Positions 21,460-34,640 are shown, counted from the stretch's first letter. The stretch is 64,000 nucleotides of DNA from Spongilla lacustris (GCA_949361645.1 OX442431.1:7250653-7314652); one strand, 5' to 3'. The notes: generated by a model not told the origin, from the sequence alone. Numbers and translations are program-made.

Positions 21460-23611
21460 TCAATATCCTGCTGGAGCTCCTCCTTTCCTTGGGTCTGAAG
21501 TTGCATATATCAGCCCATCTATCACTTCAATACCTTGCACAACAGCATAGTTTGAACTATTCACCACTACATGGCCTCTGCTGATCAATGCTTGCTGGTA
21601 TTCAAGGGGAAAGTTGCTTTCCACTGTAACATTATTAGGGATGAGCTGGTGATACAGCCTTGGATAGGCAATGGCATCAGAGAGTGTCATGTTGAACCGT
21701 AGGACATCCAATATAACCTGTAGGAAACAGATCAGTGAGAGAGGCTCATGCACTCCGCACATTGTGGTCTTACCTGAAGGACTGCAGGAGGAATCATTGA
21801 CCCTCCTGATGCCCCAACCACCATCTTCACTTTCCCATCCTTATCCAGCATGATGGTAGGGGACATTGAAGACTGGGGCCTCTTGCCAGGTTGGATGTAG
21901 TTGGGAGGCAGGCAGGTGGAGCACACCTTACTGGGAGTACCAAAGTCATCCATCTCATCATTGAAGATGATCCCACTCTTTTTGGAACAGATGAGGCTTC
22001 CAAAACTACAGTAGGGCAAAGTCGCCATTACCACGCTTCGCTAAGGAGTACGTCTGCTTACTAATTGTTAATAGTACCAGTTGTTGATACAGCATCTCCA
22101 TTGGGAGCAAGAACAGAAAGATGGCTGGTACCAGTGAGGGAGAGAGGAGAGAACACTTCTGGCAGCTCATAGTAGGTAGGATCATGGGTAGTGCTATCTG
22201 TGATCATCGACCTCATCATCGCAGCTACACTGGTGTTCAACATGTACTGGACAACCTTCACAGGACAGTCAGTGAACCATGGCTAGTGTACATACAACTC
22301 CAAGTACTTGTTGCACGCTGCTATTGAAGGCAGGGTCTCCTAGCCGCATTCTCTGGGCATAAGCCAACTTGAATGCCTCAACTATCCGATGATAACTCAG
22401 TCCACCAAAATCTTGACTTGTGAAGTTATATCCTATAGAGAAATAATAACATACATCACAGCACCCATGGGAGGTGTCAGGTAGCACCTCACCCTCTAGT
22501 ATGTTGAGCACCAGTGCCACCACAGCCCCACTGGAAGGTGGAGAGGCACCTAGTACCTGCAGTCCATTGAACTGGGAGGTGAGGATGCCCCTCACTTGTA
22601 CAGTGTAATTAAGGAAGTCTTCCACAGTCAGGATGCTTCCATAGTCTTGTCGGAGTTCATTCACCATATCTGAGGTGAATGAGCTGTTGTAGAAGTAGTT
22701 TGAACCATACAGAGAAATATTGGCCAAGGTATCAGCCAGAAGAGGTTGTTTGAGGACATCTCCCTGTTTAAGTGGCTGGTTGTTTGGGGCTAACAGCTCT
22801 CTGTAAGTATAGGAGCATTGAAATACGTGCAATACTTTCTCAAGCACAGATAACATACTGTAGTCCAGAGAAGTTTCCAGAAATAATATTTGAGAGACGT
22901 ACTTGAATGGCTCCTGCAATTGCACTGGAGACGTTAATACCGTTCCTAGCTAAGTCGATGGACGGTTGAATCAGAGTGGCCCACGGTAAACGACCAAACA
23001 TCCTCCAAGCTTGCTCAAGGCCCTTTAGCATCCCCGGAACAGCTACCGCAAGACCGCCTAAGGATGAGAGAGAGAAACTCAAACAAAATCACCTATGATT
23101 AACTGAGCAGGGCCCGCCTGGAATATAATCACTTGCCAATATCAGAAGAAGCGTTGTTAAACATGTTGACGGTTGCTGCTCCAGGAGCCACTTCTCTGTA
23201 GTCGATGAACGTCGATTTCCCGCTGGTAGCGTTGTAGTACACCATGAACCCGCCCCCTCCTATCCCTGTGGAGTGGAGGTTGACTACGCCTACGCAGAAC
23301 AGGCTGGCGATGGCAGCGTCCACCGCAGACCCGTTCTTCTTCAGTATGTCCGCCCCGACCTGGGAGCATACTGCCGCGTCGGCTGCTACCGCTGCGTGCT
23401 TGTACGGTTGTGAAGGTGCCGGTGTGGGTCCCGATGTGGGTACTGATGCCGCCTCGCTCTTCAAGCCGACTCCCAGACCTACTCCAAGGGAGACAGCTAC
23501 TACTGCTACGAGCACAAGCACAATAGGTATAATAGCTCCAACTAGTACGTATAGACAATACTTTTTGTTTCCCTTCTCATAGGAATCCCCTTTAAGAGGT
23601 GCTTCTTCCAT
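21460..23611 (-). CDS. GGT: Gamma-glutamyltransferase, copy B
   Basis: Exons in transcript order are 23611-23137, 23057-22859, 22800-22493, 22432-22308, 22255-22062, 22005-21774 and 21717-21460, giving 596 residues. The start MEEAPLKGDSYEKGNKKYC is followed by a membrane anchor ([20 protein letters not shown]). The predicted nucleophile is Thr about 412 (LTGTSHLS); [15 protein letters not shown] and GASGGSMI are present. Intron 1 (79 bp) joins in frame only with a GC donor (ATTG|GCAAGT). Exon 4 is the short form (125 nt) shared with copy A. The exon 4 donor reads CAA|GTACTT instead of CAG|GTACTT, a weaker site. Enzyme role as for copy A. Confidence 0.92.
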
Positions 23612-23998
23612 TTTTCTACGCTATATCTTACGGTGGCCCTCGAGCTAGCTAGCACTGTACATGCAGTTGTGAGCTTTGCACATTTCACGTCGGCGGTTTT
23701 GTCGTTATAACAGAGAGCACTATAGCAAGGTTTCGCGGTTTTCAGTTTGTACGGAAAGGAAGTGGAGACTTGGACAATAGAAGGTTTTGTTTAGATTTAT
23801 AATTCACATTTTAAAGCTTACACTAGAATATCTGTTGCCATGCAATGAATATGCCTTATGATACTGTAACAAAGGCGGTTCGCGTGTCCGGACATAACAT
23901 GCGCGTCCGATATTAAGGTATTAAGATTCACGTTAAATGCTGCAATTTAAAAAAAAAAAAAAACATTGCACGTAAGACGTTTTAAAGCATGGTTCACA
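23612..23998. other. Upstream region of GGT-B
   Basis: Unique sequence that must include the promoter of copy B. It has no clear similarity to the upstream sequences of A, C or D, so the duplicates do not share an obvious promoter. Confidence 0.4.
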
Positions 23999-24152
23999 AT
24001 ATGAACGCGATGCGATAGAAAAAAAAAAATCTATTCCTGCGACGCGATGCGACGTCACAGCGATATACTGGTTCGTTATTACAAAATGATGGCCGAGTCC
24101 AGGACAGAGTTTTTTTTTTTTTCTGTCGTCGCATCGCATCGCGGGTTCTTGC
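23999..24152. mobile_element. Hairpin element with GCGATGCGAT/ATCGCATCGC arms
   Basis: The left part contains GAACGCGATGCGATAG plus an A-run, and the right part a T-run plus CGCATCGCATCGCGGGTTC, so the ends are reverse complements. It is small with no ORF, consistent with a MITE or a simple foldback. Confidence 0.45.
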
Positions 24153-26853
24153 GTCAAATTGTGAAGACGTTTAATAGCATCAGTTTTATGTAAGACGATT
24201 ACTAGACACAAAACATTTCACGTTATTGCGGTTAGACGTTTAACGTTAAACACACGATCGACCATTAATTTAGGTACTTTAATAAATTTTTGAAAATTAA
24301 TACAACGAGAACTTTTATGTATAGCCTAACAGAGCGAAATGAATGCATCAAAAATATGCTTTTGCCAATGAAAACAGATTAGTATTTCAAAAGTTATAGC
24401 GTTTCAAACATTGCATCGCCGGTGACTAACAATGTACGCAATGTGAATGGACCACGATATAAAAAACTGTGACCGCTTGACTTCTCCGTGCAGCTGCTGT
24501 ACAAGTATTCAAGATAATGATGCCACAATTGCATAAAATACAACATAGATACTCTTGATAAGGCTCACAGTGTCAAATACACATTGCAACTAAATTTAGG
24601 TCTCCCTTTATACAATCCACTGCCAATAGCCCATATTTTAATAGTGATATTGTAATGTTTTCTCCTTCTACTTCGCCGTCATTCTTCCAATATGTAATAA
24701 TTACTTTAGGACTTCTTTGATTGCTTTACACATATTATATATAGCTGCTACCATAGCTGTTCAAAATACAGACCATTAATAACTGCATGACTTTACATTC
24801 CGAGGTATCTGGAAATTCATTTGATAATTCAACTTCCTTTTGTGCCACACATTGCAACTTCTTTTCTATCTTCCTCCTTAAACTGCTCCGCGGCTCATCT
24901 TATTTTTAGGTCTCTGTTCTTATAATATAAAAATGTTGTTTACAAACTAGATTTAACTATTTTCTTGCTCGTTCTGGGAGTGTACACACAACGACTGCAT
25001 TGTCCCATTTTACTTTTCCAACAAGAAACCCTACTTTAATATTATACGCTTCTCCTATATCATGGTCGCATCACCCAATCCACTTTGACATATATAGTTG
25101 GTGCCGTAGATGCCGACACAATACAAAACGTCACATGACATGATCCTCATACTACCGAGAACCTACATACAGAACAGGGACCAACTACCTATATAGCTAA
25201 GCTTTTGATTTTGAGCCTACTTATTTAGAGATGGTGGGCCCATACCACCTTAGGGGAAAAAACCTCACTGAAGGAGGGGAAAAACCATGCTGGCTCTAGT
25301 CAAACAAAATATCGCGACATGGCATATAGCCACAACTGATATTCATTTGTATTATAATTAAGAATCATGATGCTTCCTGATCTGCTGCCACTGGCCTGCT
25401 TCTTCTCCAGATCTCTAGAAGCCTGTGCATAAGATACAACACCACTGGGGGGGGGGGGGGGTATAGTGACCATGCACATGACGCCTAGAATGCTCACATA
25501 CATGTACATGTATCTGCAGAAACCATCTCTTATACCACATGGCACTATGTGTATGTATATCGAACACTCATCAACAGCCCAACACAGAGGCCATGACATT
25601 GTATCCAACATACCAGGATATCAACACCCTTCAACAGCTATACCTTAACATACAATCTGTTAGTCACTACACTCAAACTGCATTCCTATAGGAGCATATT
25701 TTGCTCCCCAACCGACAGAAAAGTGCATTTCTATAAAGGCATAGCCAGCCAGGCCAAGGGTGTGTTCAGCAAATATATTGTCCACTGGTGCTGACAATGT
25801 TTGCCAGGTCTATATTAATGTATAGCACCAACCCATTCCTTATTTCAGGAACTAGCAGTTTGTAATGCTCATCTGAACATTTGAACAGTTCTCATTCTAA
25901 ACAGCAATAGAAATAGCAATGTTAATGCATAGCTAGGATAGACTAACATGAATATATTGTCTTGAAAAATACGCTGTGTGGGCACCATCATATCACAATA
26001 ATACAGCTATTTTTAATGACATGAGGATCCGTACTGTAAAACAGTTTCAATAACTAACGCGCACCTTGACGAATTTGGTGTGTATTAAATAGAGCTATCA
26101 AAAAACTCTTTGGCACACAAAGAAAATAGATTGTCTATGCATTGAAAATACTAAAATTAAGTCTAATTCACAGGGCTCTAACACTGAAATACCATTTTAA
26201 GCAATATTATGTCGAGCTCTAAGCAATCCAATAGTAAACACCTGTGCCGTTAAATGGACCCTTGGGCACCATCCAAAGTTCATGAAATTGTATCCTGATA
26301 TAGACTAAGACCTAATATATATGGCAAACGCTTCCTCAAGTTGGCACCTTTAAAAACTAGCGAATGGCTAATCGCGATAGAATACTATGAAAATCAACGA
26401 GGCACACACAATTACGCCGTATGCTGCCTTACATTTCGACACCATTAGTGTATCGTGCAACCCCTTTTCTTCTTTAACCTAGTAATAAAGTCTTAAATAC
26501 CTTCCAAACAACTTTACAAAACGCGTATCTTCTTGTGCACTCGTAGAGAAATCCAAAATACGGTCACAATTTTTGACGTAATTTAGATCACCAGTTTCCG
26601 CCTACGCATACGCAATTTTATTAAAGTACCTACCATTATATACATTCGAGTTCACGCTAAGGGAGGAACGTAAAAGTGTCTGGCTGAGGCATGCACCGAG
26701 AAGACAGTGCATGCAGTTGAAGGTACGGCCACACTGGGTACGGCGCGCACAAGAGTACAGGCGTTATATTGACGTATTTGCGCACAGCCATCACCGTTAC
26801 GTTGCATGCAGTCGGGTATGACATATATACATTGACATTGTGTGTACGCAATA
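24153..26853. other. Intergenic DNA
   Basis: AT-rich with a short poly-G run near 25447. I found no ORF with recognisable protein similarity on either strand and no RNA gene. Confidence 0.4.

Positions 26854-26942
<89 letters not shown>
26854..26942. repeat. (GT)n microsatellite
   Basis: About 44 GT units; flanking sequence is unique. Cys-Val and His-Thr ORFs across it are artefacts. Confidence 0.95.
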
Positions 26943-26946
<4 letters not shown>

Positions 26947-27664
26947 GTATATATACATGTGTTAGATTTTCCCAATCGATGCATTTCAAATGAATCTGAG
27001 AGTACACAAGACCCGTATGGTGCTCATATAAGGAGCTGTGTGATAACAAAATTGCGTGCACTATCTTATATATACCTTGGACATTATATTTTTTGCACAT
27101 GCAGAGTGTGTTTTTCCTTCTACCCGCCGATCGATACAACTACAGTGTACATGTATATTCTCAGAATTGATCACCATACAGATTCACTACTAGTATTGGC
27201 GGTTTTGCCTGATGCAGCTTTCCTTTATGGTATAGTAAATAGGACTATGTAGTATAGAGGAAGACTTTAACTGCATAACTTAATTTTGTACTCAATTGCA
27301 ATCTGAGAAATCCGCGACACTTCATTCCGGCTTACGGCATTTTGCGGAGGCACAAACATGAAATCGACTTAATCGAGCAAGGATCAGTGCTCGGAGTTGC
27401 ACCTGACGTCATGCGCGTCTTTAATCACTTTGTATCTTGCTATAAATATACACCGCGTGAGTGCAAGATAAACAATAACAGGACGGGAACGAACATCGGA
27501 GGAAAGTTGGCGTTGTCATATGCTCACGTGATACATATTTATTTATTTGTATACAAAATCAAGTAGCCTAAATACATTGCATGGATACACAATGTATAGT
27601 GCCGGTGTACTAAAGGCGGCAGTCAGACAGTAAACTAAAGAGTAGGAGTGGTTAAAGGCATGGC

Positions 27665-28085
27665 CTATATAGATGATCGAGCTCCTCTGATGCACATGAT
27701 GGAAGAGCGTAGAAGGGAGAAGGAGAGATGACATCGAATCCAGGCCATGGTTGGAATATAAGAGTGGTCCCACTTTGCTGAGAGCTGGGCAGCAATGCGT
27801 TTGTAAACCACTGTGGCCTCCCTTCCTAAACCTCCAGTGGCATAGAAGATGAGTGGGGTGAAGGAGGCATGCTCAACTTCGCGGATCCGACGCTCATAGG
27901 CTCGTTTCTTTGAGGCCTCGTGGGTACGGTAACATGCAGATAGTCAGTTGAGCCGGGGCGTCTATTTGAGGGGGCGTAGTGGTTGAAAACCTTTACGTCA
28001 AAGAATGCCCTCTCAAAACGACTCCCCCAGAATCCATCAGCTGCTACATCAAGTCGAGCACCATCCTGGAAGTTGGCTGAGGAAC
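27665..28085 (-). pseudogene. Retroelement C-terminal remnant
   Basis: On the - strand the sequence reads ARLDVAADGFWGSRFERAFF followed by DVKVFNHYAPSNR, then after a frame break THEASKKRAYERRIREVEHA, FTPLIFYATGG and MAWIRCHLSFSLLR, ending at a TAG at 27665-27667. This is the region after the reverse transcriptase of retroelements widespread in cnidarian and sponge genomes; the D-x(n)-D pattern is like a restriction-type endonuclease. It is 5'-truncated and frameshifted, thus inactive. The same class appears at 31224 on the other strand. Confidence 0.65.
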
Positions 28086-28977
28086 CTCACCTGTAGTGGG
28101 TTGTAGATGAGGCTTAACTGAAACATTGTGGCAGATTTCTGACAGGAGATAGGCAGTATATATAGTCTCTGATCATCATATTTATAGCAACTTGTATAAA
28201 TAAATAGCAACATACATATGACGTAAGTTACGTAACTAAACAATACACGACGCGCGTACATACATGTACACTAGTGTGCTTGTTGCAGCTTTGCTTGCAG
28301 TGTATATATAATTGTTCACTACGTAAAAGTATCTACATGTCTGTACAAATTATCTCCCTCTGGAGCAGAAAGACAGTAGTAATTCATATAACTATACAGT
28401 ACATTAGGTACTGCATGAGCACGTTGTTAGCTAGTTGCAGGTATAATAGGAATTAAGAACCCGCGGCTGACAGCTAGGCCAATTACATAACCAGGTAAAC
28501 GGATACCATCGGCAATGGCACAGCTGTATATACGATACGGCTATGTCCATAACTGTTCGGCTATGCGCAATATAATCATAGATAGTATAGTAAGGGGATT
28601 GGAAACGAGGCTAATCAACACGAGTTAACACCTCCTCTCCACGTTACAGCACTTATAAGAATTCCGTACTACTGGTTTACATACAACAACAGTGGCTATT
28701 GAAGCTTCAGTTTGAGGTGAAACATCCAGCCAATTCCTTTGAAGACATTCTGCTAGAGATGATTTGAATTGAAGAGATGGGCTTTTGGCTGAATTGGGAC
28801 TAAATAGTCACCATGAGTGGCTAGTGGTACTCTTTGGAGAATATTCAATGGTATTGATACATGAAGGAATTGAAAATATCTCTACTAGCATAGTGCTTCC
28901 TTCTAAGAAGCTTAAAACCCCTTCTCATGCTACATGTACCATGCTACCACCTAGAAATGAAAGATACACAAGTTAGT
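28086..28977. other. Intergenic DNA
   Basis: No supported gene. A 63-codon ORF at 28785-28976 has no recognised similarity. Confidence 0.4.
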
Positions 28978-29466
28978 GGACTCCATCCACACTCGAAGCG
29001 TATTTTGTGTGTTACACGTATCAATAAAAAGTACGTAGACCCTATGGGCATACAGATAGGACTAACCAACAACAAAACACGACGAACTGATCAATAGGCA
29101 CGAGCCGCACAACTGCCCGTGCGCATAAACGGTGCACAAGTTATATAATGGACTCCATCCACACGCGATCGAGATGTATTTTGTGCGTGACACGTATCAG
29201 AAAATGACGAAAAAAGTAGCTATGTACATACAAATAGGACTAACCAACAACAAAACACGACGAACTGAACAATAGGCACAACTGCCCGCGCACAAACGGT
29301 GCACAAGTTAATGGACTCCATCCACACTCGAGGCGTATTTGTGCGTGACACGTATCAGAAAATGACAAAATAAGTAGCTATGTACATACAAATAGGACTA
29401 ACCAACAACAAAACACGACGAACTGAACAATAGGCACAACTGCCCGCGCACAAACGGTGCACAAGT
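28978..29466. repeat. Three tandem copies of a roughly 160-bp unit
   Basis: Copies begin with GGACTCCATCCACAC at about 28978, 29150 and 29313 and end with GGTGCACAAG. They contain the shared core ACTAACCAACAACAAAACAC. The second and third are more alike than the first, suggesting stepwise duplication. Confidence 0.85.
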
Positions 29467-31223
29467 GCGATGCGTCCTGAAAATCAGTAATAAAATTCTG
29501 ATTTTCGAATTTGCCCGTCATATTTTCTCCACCTAAAACGCTTACAGATGTTCTCCTACGTCTGTGAAGCACTTAGGAGCAGGTAACAAGACACCAAAAC
29601 CTACCGAACGGCAGATACTAACGATTTCATACCTTTCAGGAGGTGTTAAAAATGTAACGCGGAGTGCCCACAGCTATCTATGATATAATGCCCATGAAGG
29701 GCACACACAAAAAAAAAAAACCCCGAATATAAGTTCATAACATAACGCAAACAACATCTTTTGATAGAATTGTACTCCCTGGTAAGAATTTTTAAAAAAC
29801 GAACGAAAATAAATATTACCTCACCAGGATTCGAACCCAAAAAAACGTACAAATTACAGCTTTAAAAAAAAATTTTGGGGTGCCTCAGCACCCCGTTGTC
29901 TACGGCCTTGGTTATTAATGTTACTTTTTAGGCCACACTAAACTAATCTTTAGTATCTGGTCCTCCACATTATATTCATAGCATGCGGGCGGGCGGGCGG
30001 GTGATTAGGACTTCAGGACTGCATTATTCCGGCTACATGTACACCAAATTGATTCAATTTCACCTGCTTTTAAGACATTCTAAAACAGTACTATATACAG
30101 CTTGTTTTATTTGTCCTTTTCTAGGAAGGCTCGACGGGTCTTGAGGGGGCGTGGTCTGGACGGGTGCCCATTCCTCCCTAGCGAGGGTATGAGGGAGGGC
30201 TGTAAGCCTACCCAGAAGCTTTGCGGCTTTAGTATTTGTAAATTCTTGACTGAAACTGTTGGGAGCTGCAGGGCTCCAAAAATCTATGGGACAGCAGTGG
30301 ATAGCTATACTTGTTAACTTGACATGCAGCTTTGAATTATCTAAGTCCAGCTGTCTAAATCTGTCTTCATACTACTACTTTATATCACAGTACGCTATCA
30401 TTAGAGCGCCTTTCACACAGTTCTAATTTGTGTTCAAACAGGGTTCGATGCATGTGATTGACGTAGAATGCTCCAATCCTTGTACTGGTTAACATTTGTG
30501 GCCTGGCTGATGTTTAGCGGTATGAAAAGAACACCTTCAGGCTTGTTCAAAAAATAAAGCTATTACATGTACCGGTCATGTGAGAAGCTATTGAATATGA
30601 TTATGTATATGAATATGATTATAGTCTTGGTTTTCCGATAAAAGGATGCGGGCGGGGACCAGAAACTAAAGATTGATTTGGTGTGGCCTTACGTTCGTTA
30701 CGCAATTACATGTATGTTACGTGAACTTGCGCTAACACGCCAGAGTTGAGTGTTTCAGTCTCTGAAACTACTACACCTGGAATGATGACATGTGCCAGTC
30801 CTGTTATCGTAGCTACAACAGCTTCCTTTTTGAGGACTTTCTTTAGCCATGCACAGTCCTTTCCAGTGTCGACATTTTAAATTACATTCCTAGCTCGCTA
30901 TATCGTAAGGTAACATTAATAACTTGAAACCGTTTTGGTACGCCGGGTCCCTCATTATGCTCCTACAGCAAAAGAGCACATCCTGAAAAAGAAAATCTGA
31001 CAGCTAGCATGCATATTTTGAATCGAACCGAGCTGTGATAAGGCAGCGCATAGAATATTATGAAAATCTTTACAGCTCCAAAGGTGACAGAACTGTAAAC
31101 TTTGTGTTGCTAGGCAATGATAACATGACATTACTGACAAGTACAACGGCTGTATTTTGTCATACAAACCTACTCCGTATCTATGTATGGGTTGTGCAAT
31201 ATTCACATTAATAAAAACAATGA
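29467..31223. other. Intergenic DNA
   Basis: It contains a short GGGC repeat near 29990 and unassigned small ORFs. An isolated tRNA-like B-box (complement of GGATTCGAACCC, about 29827) has no tRNA around it. Confidence 0.4.
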
Positions 31224-32101
31224 ATGAAACAAGTGATGCAGAGTAGACACACCACCCTCCAGCAGCAAGATGAAGTCATACTTCACTCAACATTGGCCAA
31301 TTCAGAGCTAAATGCAAAAACAAGACGGGCAATACAACGGGCAGTGGAGGGCAAGACATCATCATGGTTAACTGCTCTGCCTATTGCTCACCATCACTTT
31401 GACCTTTCTGCCACAGAATTTCGCACTGCCCTAGCATTGCGATACAATCGACCATTGCTGAAAATGCCAGCCAATTGTGATGGATGTGGAGCTGCAACTA
31501 GTTTGGAGCATGCCCTTGACTGCAAGAAGTGAGATCTGATAACGCAACGTCACAATGAAGTTTGAGATGTTATTGGCAGCCTATAGCATCAGTAGTTTTC
31601 AAGGAAGTTGTTAAAGAACCAGTCGTGCAAGAGGCAAATGATGCTGAAGGTGTACCCTCCCTTATTGCCGACCTTAGTATCAGAGGAGTATGGCAGCCCC
31701 AGACTGTGGCGTTGTTTGATGTACATGTCACAGACACTGATGCCCTGTCCCACTCACAGCGAGTTGTTTCTGCCATTTTGGGCATTCTCTCTTCAGCTGA
31801 GGAAGCAAAGAAAAAGAAGTACTCTGAAGCAGCAGCTCTTCGCCGAGCCTCTTTCACACCCCTTGTTGTGTCAGTCAATGGAGTCCTGGGTCAAGAAGCA
31901 AACTTTATCATCAAACATCTTGCTCAGAAACTTGCTCATAAGTGGGAAACGTCAAACAGTGAGGTATTGGGGTGGATGAGAGCACGACTGTCTTTTGCAA
32001 TTCTCAGAGCAACAAACCTTTGTCTGAGGGGCTCCCACACCAAATGGAGGAGTGCATTTGGAATGGATGATGGAGCAGGGTTGCCCAGTATCTCTGCCTG
32101 A
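31224..32101 (+). pseudogene. Retroelement C-terminal domain with CCHC and endonuclease-like motif
   Basis: The first frame gives TSSWLTALPIAHHHFDLSAT and a zinc motif CDGCGAATSLEHALDC. The expected continuation QRHNEV lies beyond in-frame stops (TGA at 31530-31532 and again about 30 bases on), then the frame shifts near 31590. The second part has ADLSIRGVWQPQTVALFDVH, fitting the A/PD-x(12-14)-D pattern of restriction-like endonuclease domains of non-LTR elements. It ends LRATNLCLRGSHTKWRSAF. No reverse transcriptase core is visible upstream, so this is a 5'-truncated, dead copy. Family assignment is tentative. Confidence 0.65.
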
Positions 32102-32517
32102 ACGTCATGCTTAAATAGTTTATGTCATTATCATTTTGTAAAATTATTATTGTATTGCCCTATATGTCTATATGTATCTTATAGTGGATTTCCATAACTT
32201 ATTATTAAAAGTGTTACAAGAAAAAAAGGTATAGTTAGCATTTTGTGTACATTATGTGTAGTCTAGTTGTATATTTTTATATCGAGAGTTACGGCAGTAA
32301 CTCTCATATAGGATTTGTGCCGTATCATGAAATCATTAAAAAAACCGCGTCCCGCGTATAACTCACGAACCAAGAAACGGATAGCGTAGCTCTTTATTGC
32401 TATCGATCCACAATGGAAAGACGATCATTTTCATGTTTTGTTCAAGCCGCCAAGCCGTTTACTTTAAGAGAACAAAAAAGCTCGTAGTTCTCGTTCCCAG
32501 ACCGTAATTTGTCCATA

Positions 32518-32550
<33 letters not shown>

Positions 32551-33311
32551 TTTATGGGTGAGTATAACTCGTGATAGGAAAGGTTTTAAAGAGCGCCAGT
32601 TACACCAAAAATCGTAGAAAATTCTGACAATACATCTTCAGGTATCAGATATATAAATAAAGCATGTAACCGATATACAGCTGTTCTCGCGCGCCAAGAT
32701 ATACGTACGTAGCTTATTAAATTTAAAAAACCGTTTCCATGACAATGTTTCACAAAATGTATCGTGGTATGATTGGAACAGGTAGGAGTTTCATTTGTAT
32801 TTTTATTTGTAAGCTAGTGAAGTTGTTTTTGTCAAATTGCCTTTACGGCTACGAAAGAGGAAAACTAAGCGAAGAGAGGAATACCTCCTAAATCGAGGCT
32901 ATGAGTTAGAGTCCTCCCGAGTTCGGTACGATGCTGATGCTGAACAAAGGCGGGCGTCTGCTCTTGATATGTGCAGAGCAAATCTGAGTCGAACCGAGCT
33001 TCTAAGAGGTGGCAACAGGAAAAGAATTCTGTTGCGGTGCGAGCTTCTAAGATGCGACGTTATGAACTGAACTCAGACGAGAAACGAGCTTCTAACACAT
33101 TAAGAGGGAAAGCTTGGCGCGCGAGTTTCTAACTAATGGAACAGCAGCAAATGTAACATAACTGTAAACATTGTGTTGCTAGGCAATAAATTAAAATGGG
33201 AATTACAATAAAGGCTGGATTTTATCGTACGATCGTCTGTCTACATTGTACTACATGTACACCTATTTATACTAGTAGTCACTTATTTAAAAAAATGAAT
33301 GAAACAAGACT
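32102..33311. other. Intergenic DNA with a (TCG)n microsatellite and a basic ORF fragment
   Basis: A (TCG)n run occupies about 32519-32551. At 32837-33070 (+) an Arg-rich 77-codon ORF (LRKRKTKRREEYLLNRGYEL) resembles the basic repeats found at the start of some transposon-encoded proteins in sponges; degenerate continuation follows to about 33130. Treated as a repeat fragment, not a gene. Confidence 0.4.
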
Positions 33312-33588
33312 GATATAAAAAACATTCTCTCTGAGAAAGTTAGTGGTATATAGGATTTGAAGGCAATGGTGGTGTAAAAAGGAAGGGAACAAGGGATTCA
33401 GTGGAGATATACAATAATTATTCCTATATTTAGCACTGTATATAGAACGTCATTACAATCATGTTGCTAAATATAGGAATAATTATTGTATATCTCCACT
33501 GAATCCCTTGTTCCCTTCCTTTTTACACCACCATTGCCTTCAAATCCTATATACCACTAACTTTCTCAGAGAGAATGTTTTTTATATC
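33312..33588. mobile_element. Foldback element with 124-bp inverted repeats that look identical
   Basis: Arms 33312-33435 and 33465-33588 appear to be exact reverse complements by eye, around a 29-base loop. Outside the arms both sides carry AAAAAAATGA and GAAACAAGA sequence, a possible trace of the insertion site. A single diverged arm copy lies at about 33850-33945 and another relic at about 37965-38020, so it is a dispersed family. Identity of the arms suggests recent formation or homogenisation. Confidence 0.85.
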
Positions 33589-34279
33589 TTGTATATCAGT
33601 ATGAATGATAATAAATAGTGAAAAAAATGAAACAAGATATAACCCAATTAAGTTTAACAATCATGAAGGGGTGGTGTACAGGCACATCTGAGGAGAATGG
33701 CTCTTGCATTCTGCCTCATCAGTGTGACAGCCAGCAGGCAGTACATTTGGCTCAGTGCCTCAGTTTCACATATTCCCACTTGCATGGCTAGCCTCTTACT
33801 CAATTTAGAGAAGCATTCTTGGGCTTTAAAATTAATATAGGAATATTGCGCTTGTCGTATCTCTCCAATCCCTTGTTCCCTTCCTTTTTACACCACCATT
33901 GCCTTCAAATTCTATATACCACTAACTTTCTCAGAGAGAATGTTTCATACTTCTTGTACATGTATGTACCGGGTATTCAGTATATGTGCATTGAGATCGT
34001 TCATAATTTCAAACAATACATGTGCAACGTATGCAGAGCATGACCGCATTGAGAAATTTATAATATAACTTATAAGTACTTCATTTCAATTTAACATATT
34101 AAATAAGGGGGAGCAATGAGGGGGGGGGGGGGGGGGGGGTGGGGGGGTGGCAGGTGTAGCGTTATGGATGGTCCTAGGGGGACCACCTACAGTGCTCTAG
34201 ATGGTCCGGGGTGACCATCAGTATAGTGCCGCAGATGGTCCAGGGGGGCAAATATCAAGGGGGGACCAACAATAGCATG
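33589..34279. other. Intergenic DNA with a single foldback-arm copy and a poly-G tract
   Basis: The single arm at 33850-33945 matches the foldback element to the left. A G-rich tract at 34121-34148 is followed by imperfect GGTCC-containing repeats. No gene. Confidence 0.5.
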
Positions 34280-34640
34280 ACAGACCCAAAGAAAGGAGGA
34301 GCTCCAGCAGGATATTGAAAGGGAAACACTAACTGCCAATGCTTAGAAAACTCAGACAACAGAGTTTTGTAAAGTGTAGGTGATAATGGAATTATGTTTT
34401 GCTAATTGCATTTATCAGTGAGCTTCTCAGCAGATAAATACTGTGCCCATTTAATAATCAGGTGGGGGACATTTTTTCATGTAGCTTCTGACCACGGCAA
34501 TAATGGACTGAATTATCAGTGTTAAATTCTCATTTAATTATTGGACATCTAAATGATGAAATTATTTATGATGCTGGGCTTTGGTAAGGAAGTATGGTGA
34601 GCCAAGTGGATGCCTTTTCCTTTCAGGATCTTCGGCAAAT
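34280..34640 (+). pseudogene. GGT last-exon tail and 3' flank fragment
   Basis: The sequence encodes [11 protein letters not shown] plus stop, the last residues of the GGT genes, and continues with the 3' flank seen after copy A (AAAACTCAGACAACAGAGTT). Everything 5' of those codons is absent. It is the remains of a fifth GGT copy or a partial duplication. Confidence 0.75.

Noticed and set aside
23157..23582. Arg-rich and Pro-rich ORFs overlapping GGT exon 1 in every copy
   Set aside because: They are other-frame readings of the conserved GGT exon; conservation follows from the GGT frame.
29820..29850. tRNA-like B-box (complement of GGATTCGAACCC)
   Set aside because: No acceptor stem, anticodon arm or A-box at the right distance could be found on either strand.
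30102..30317. ORF of 71 codons
   Set aside because: Length is expected by chance, and there is no similarity or conserved neighbour.
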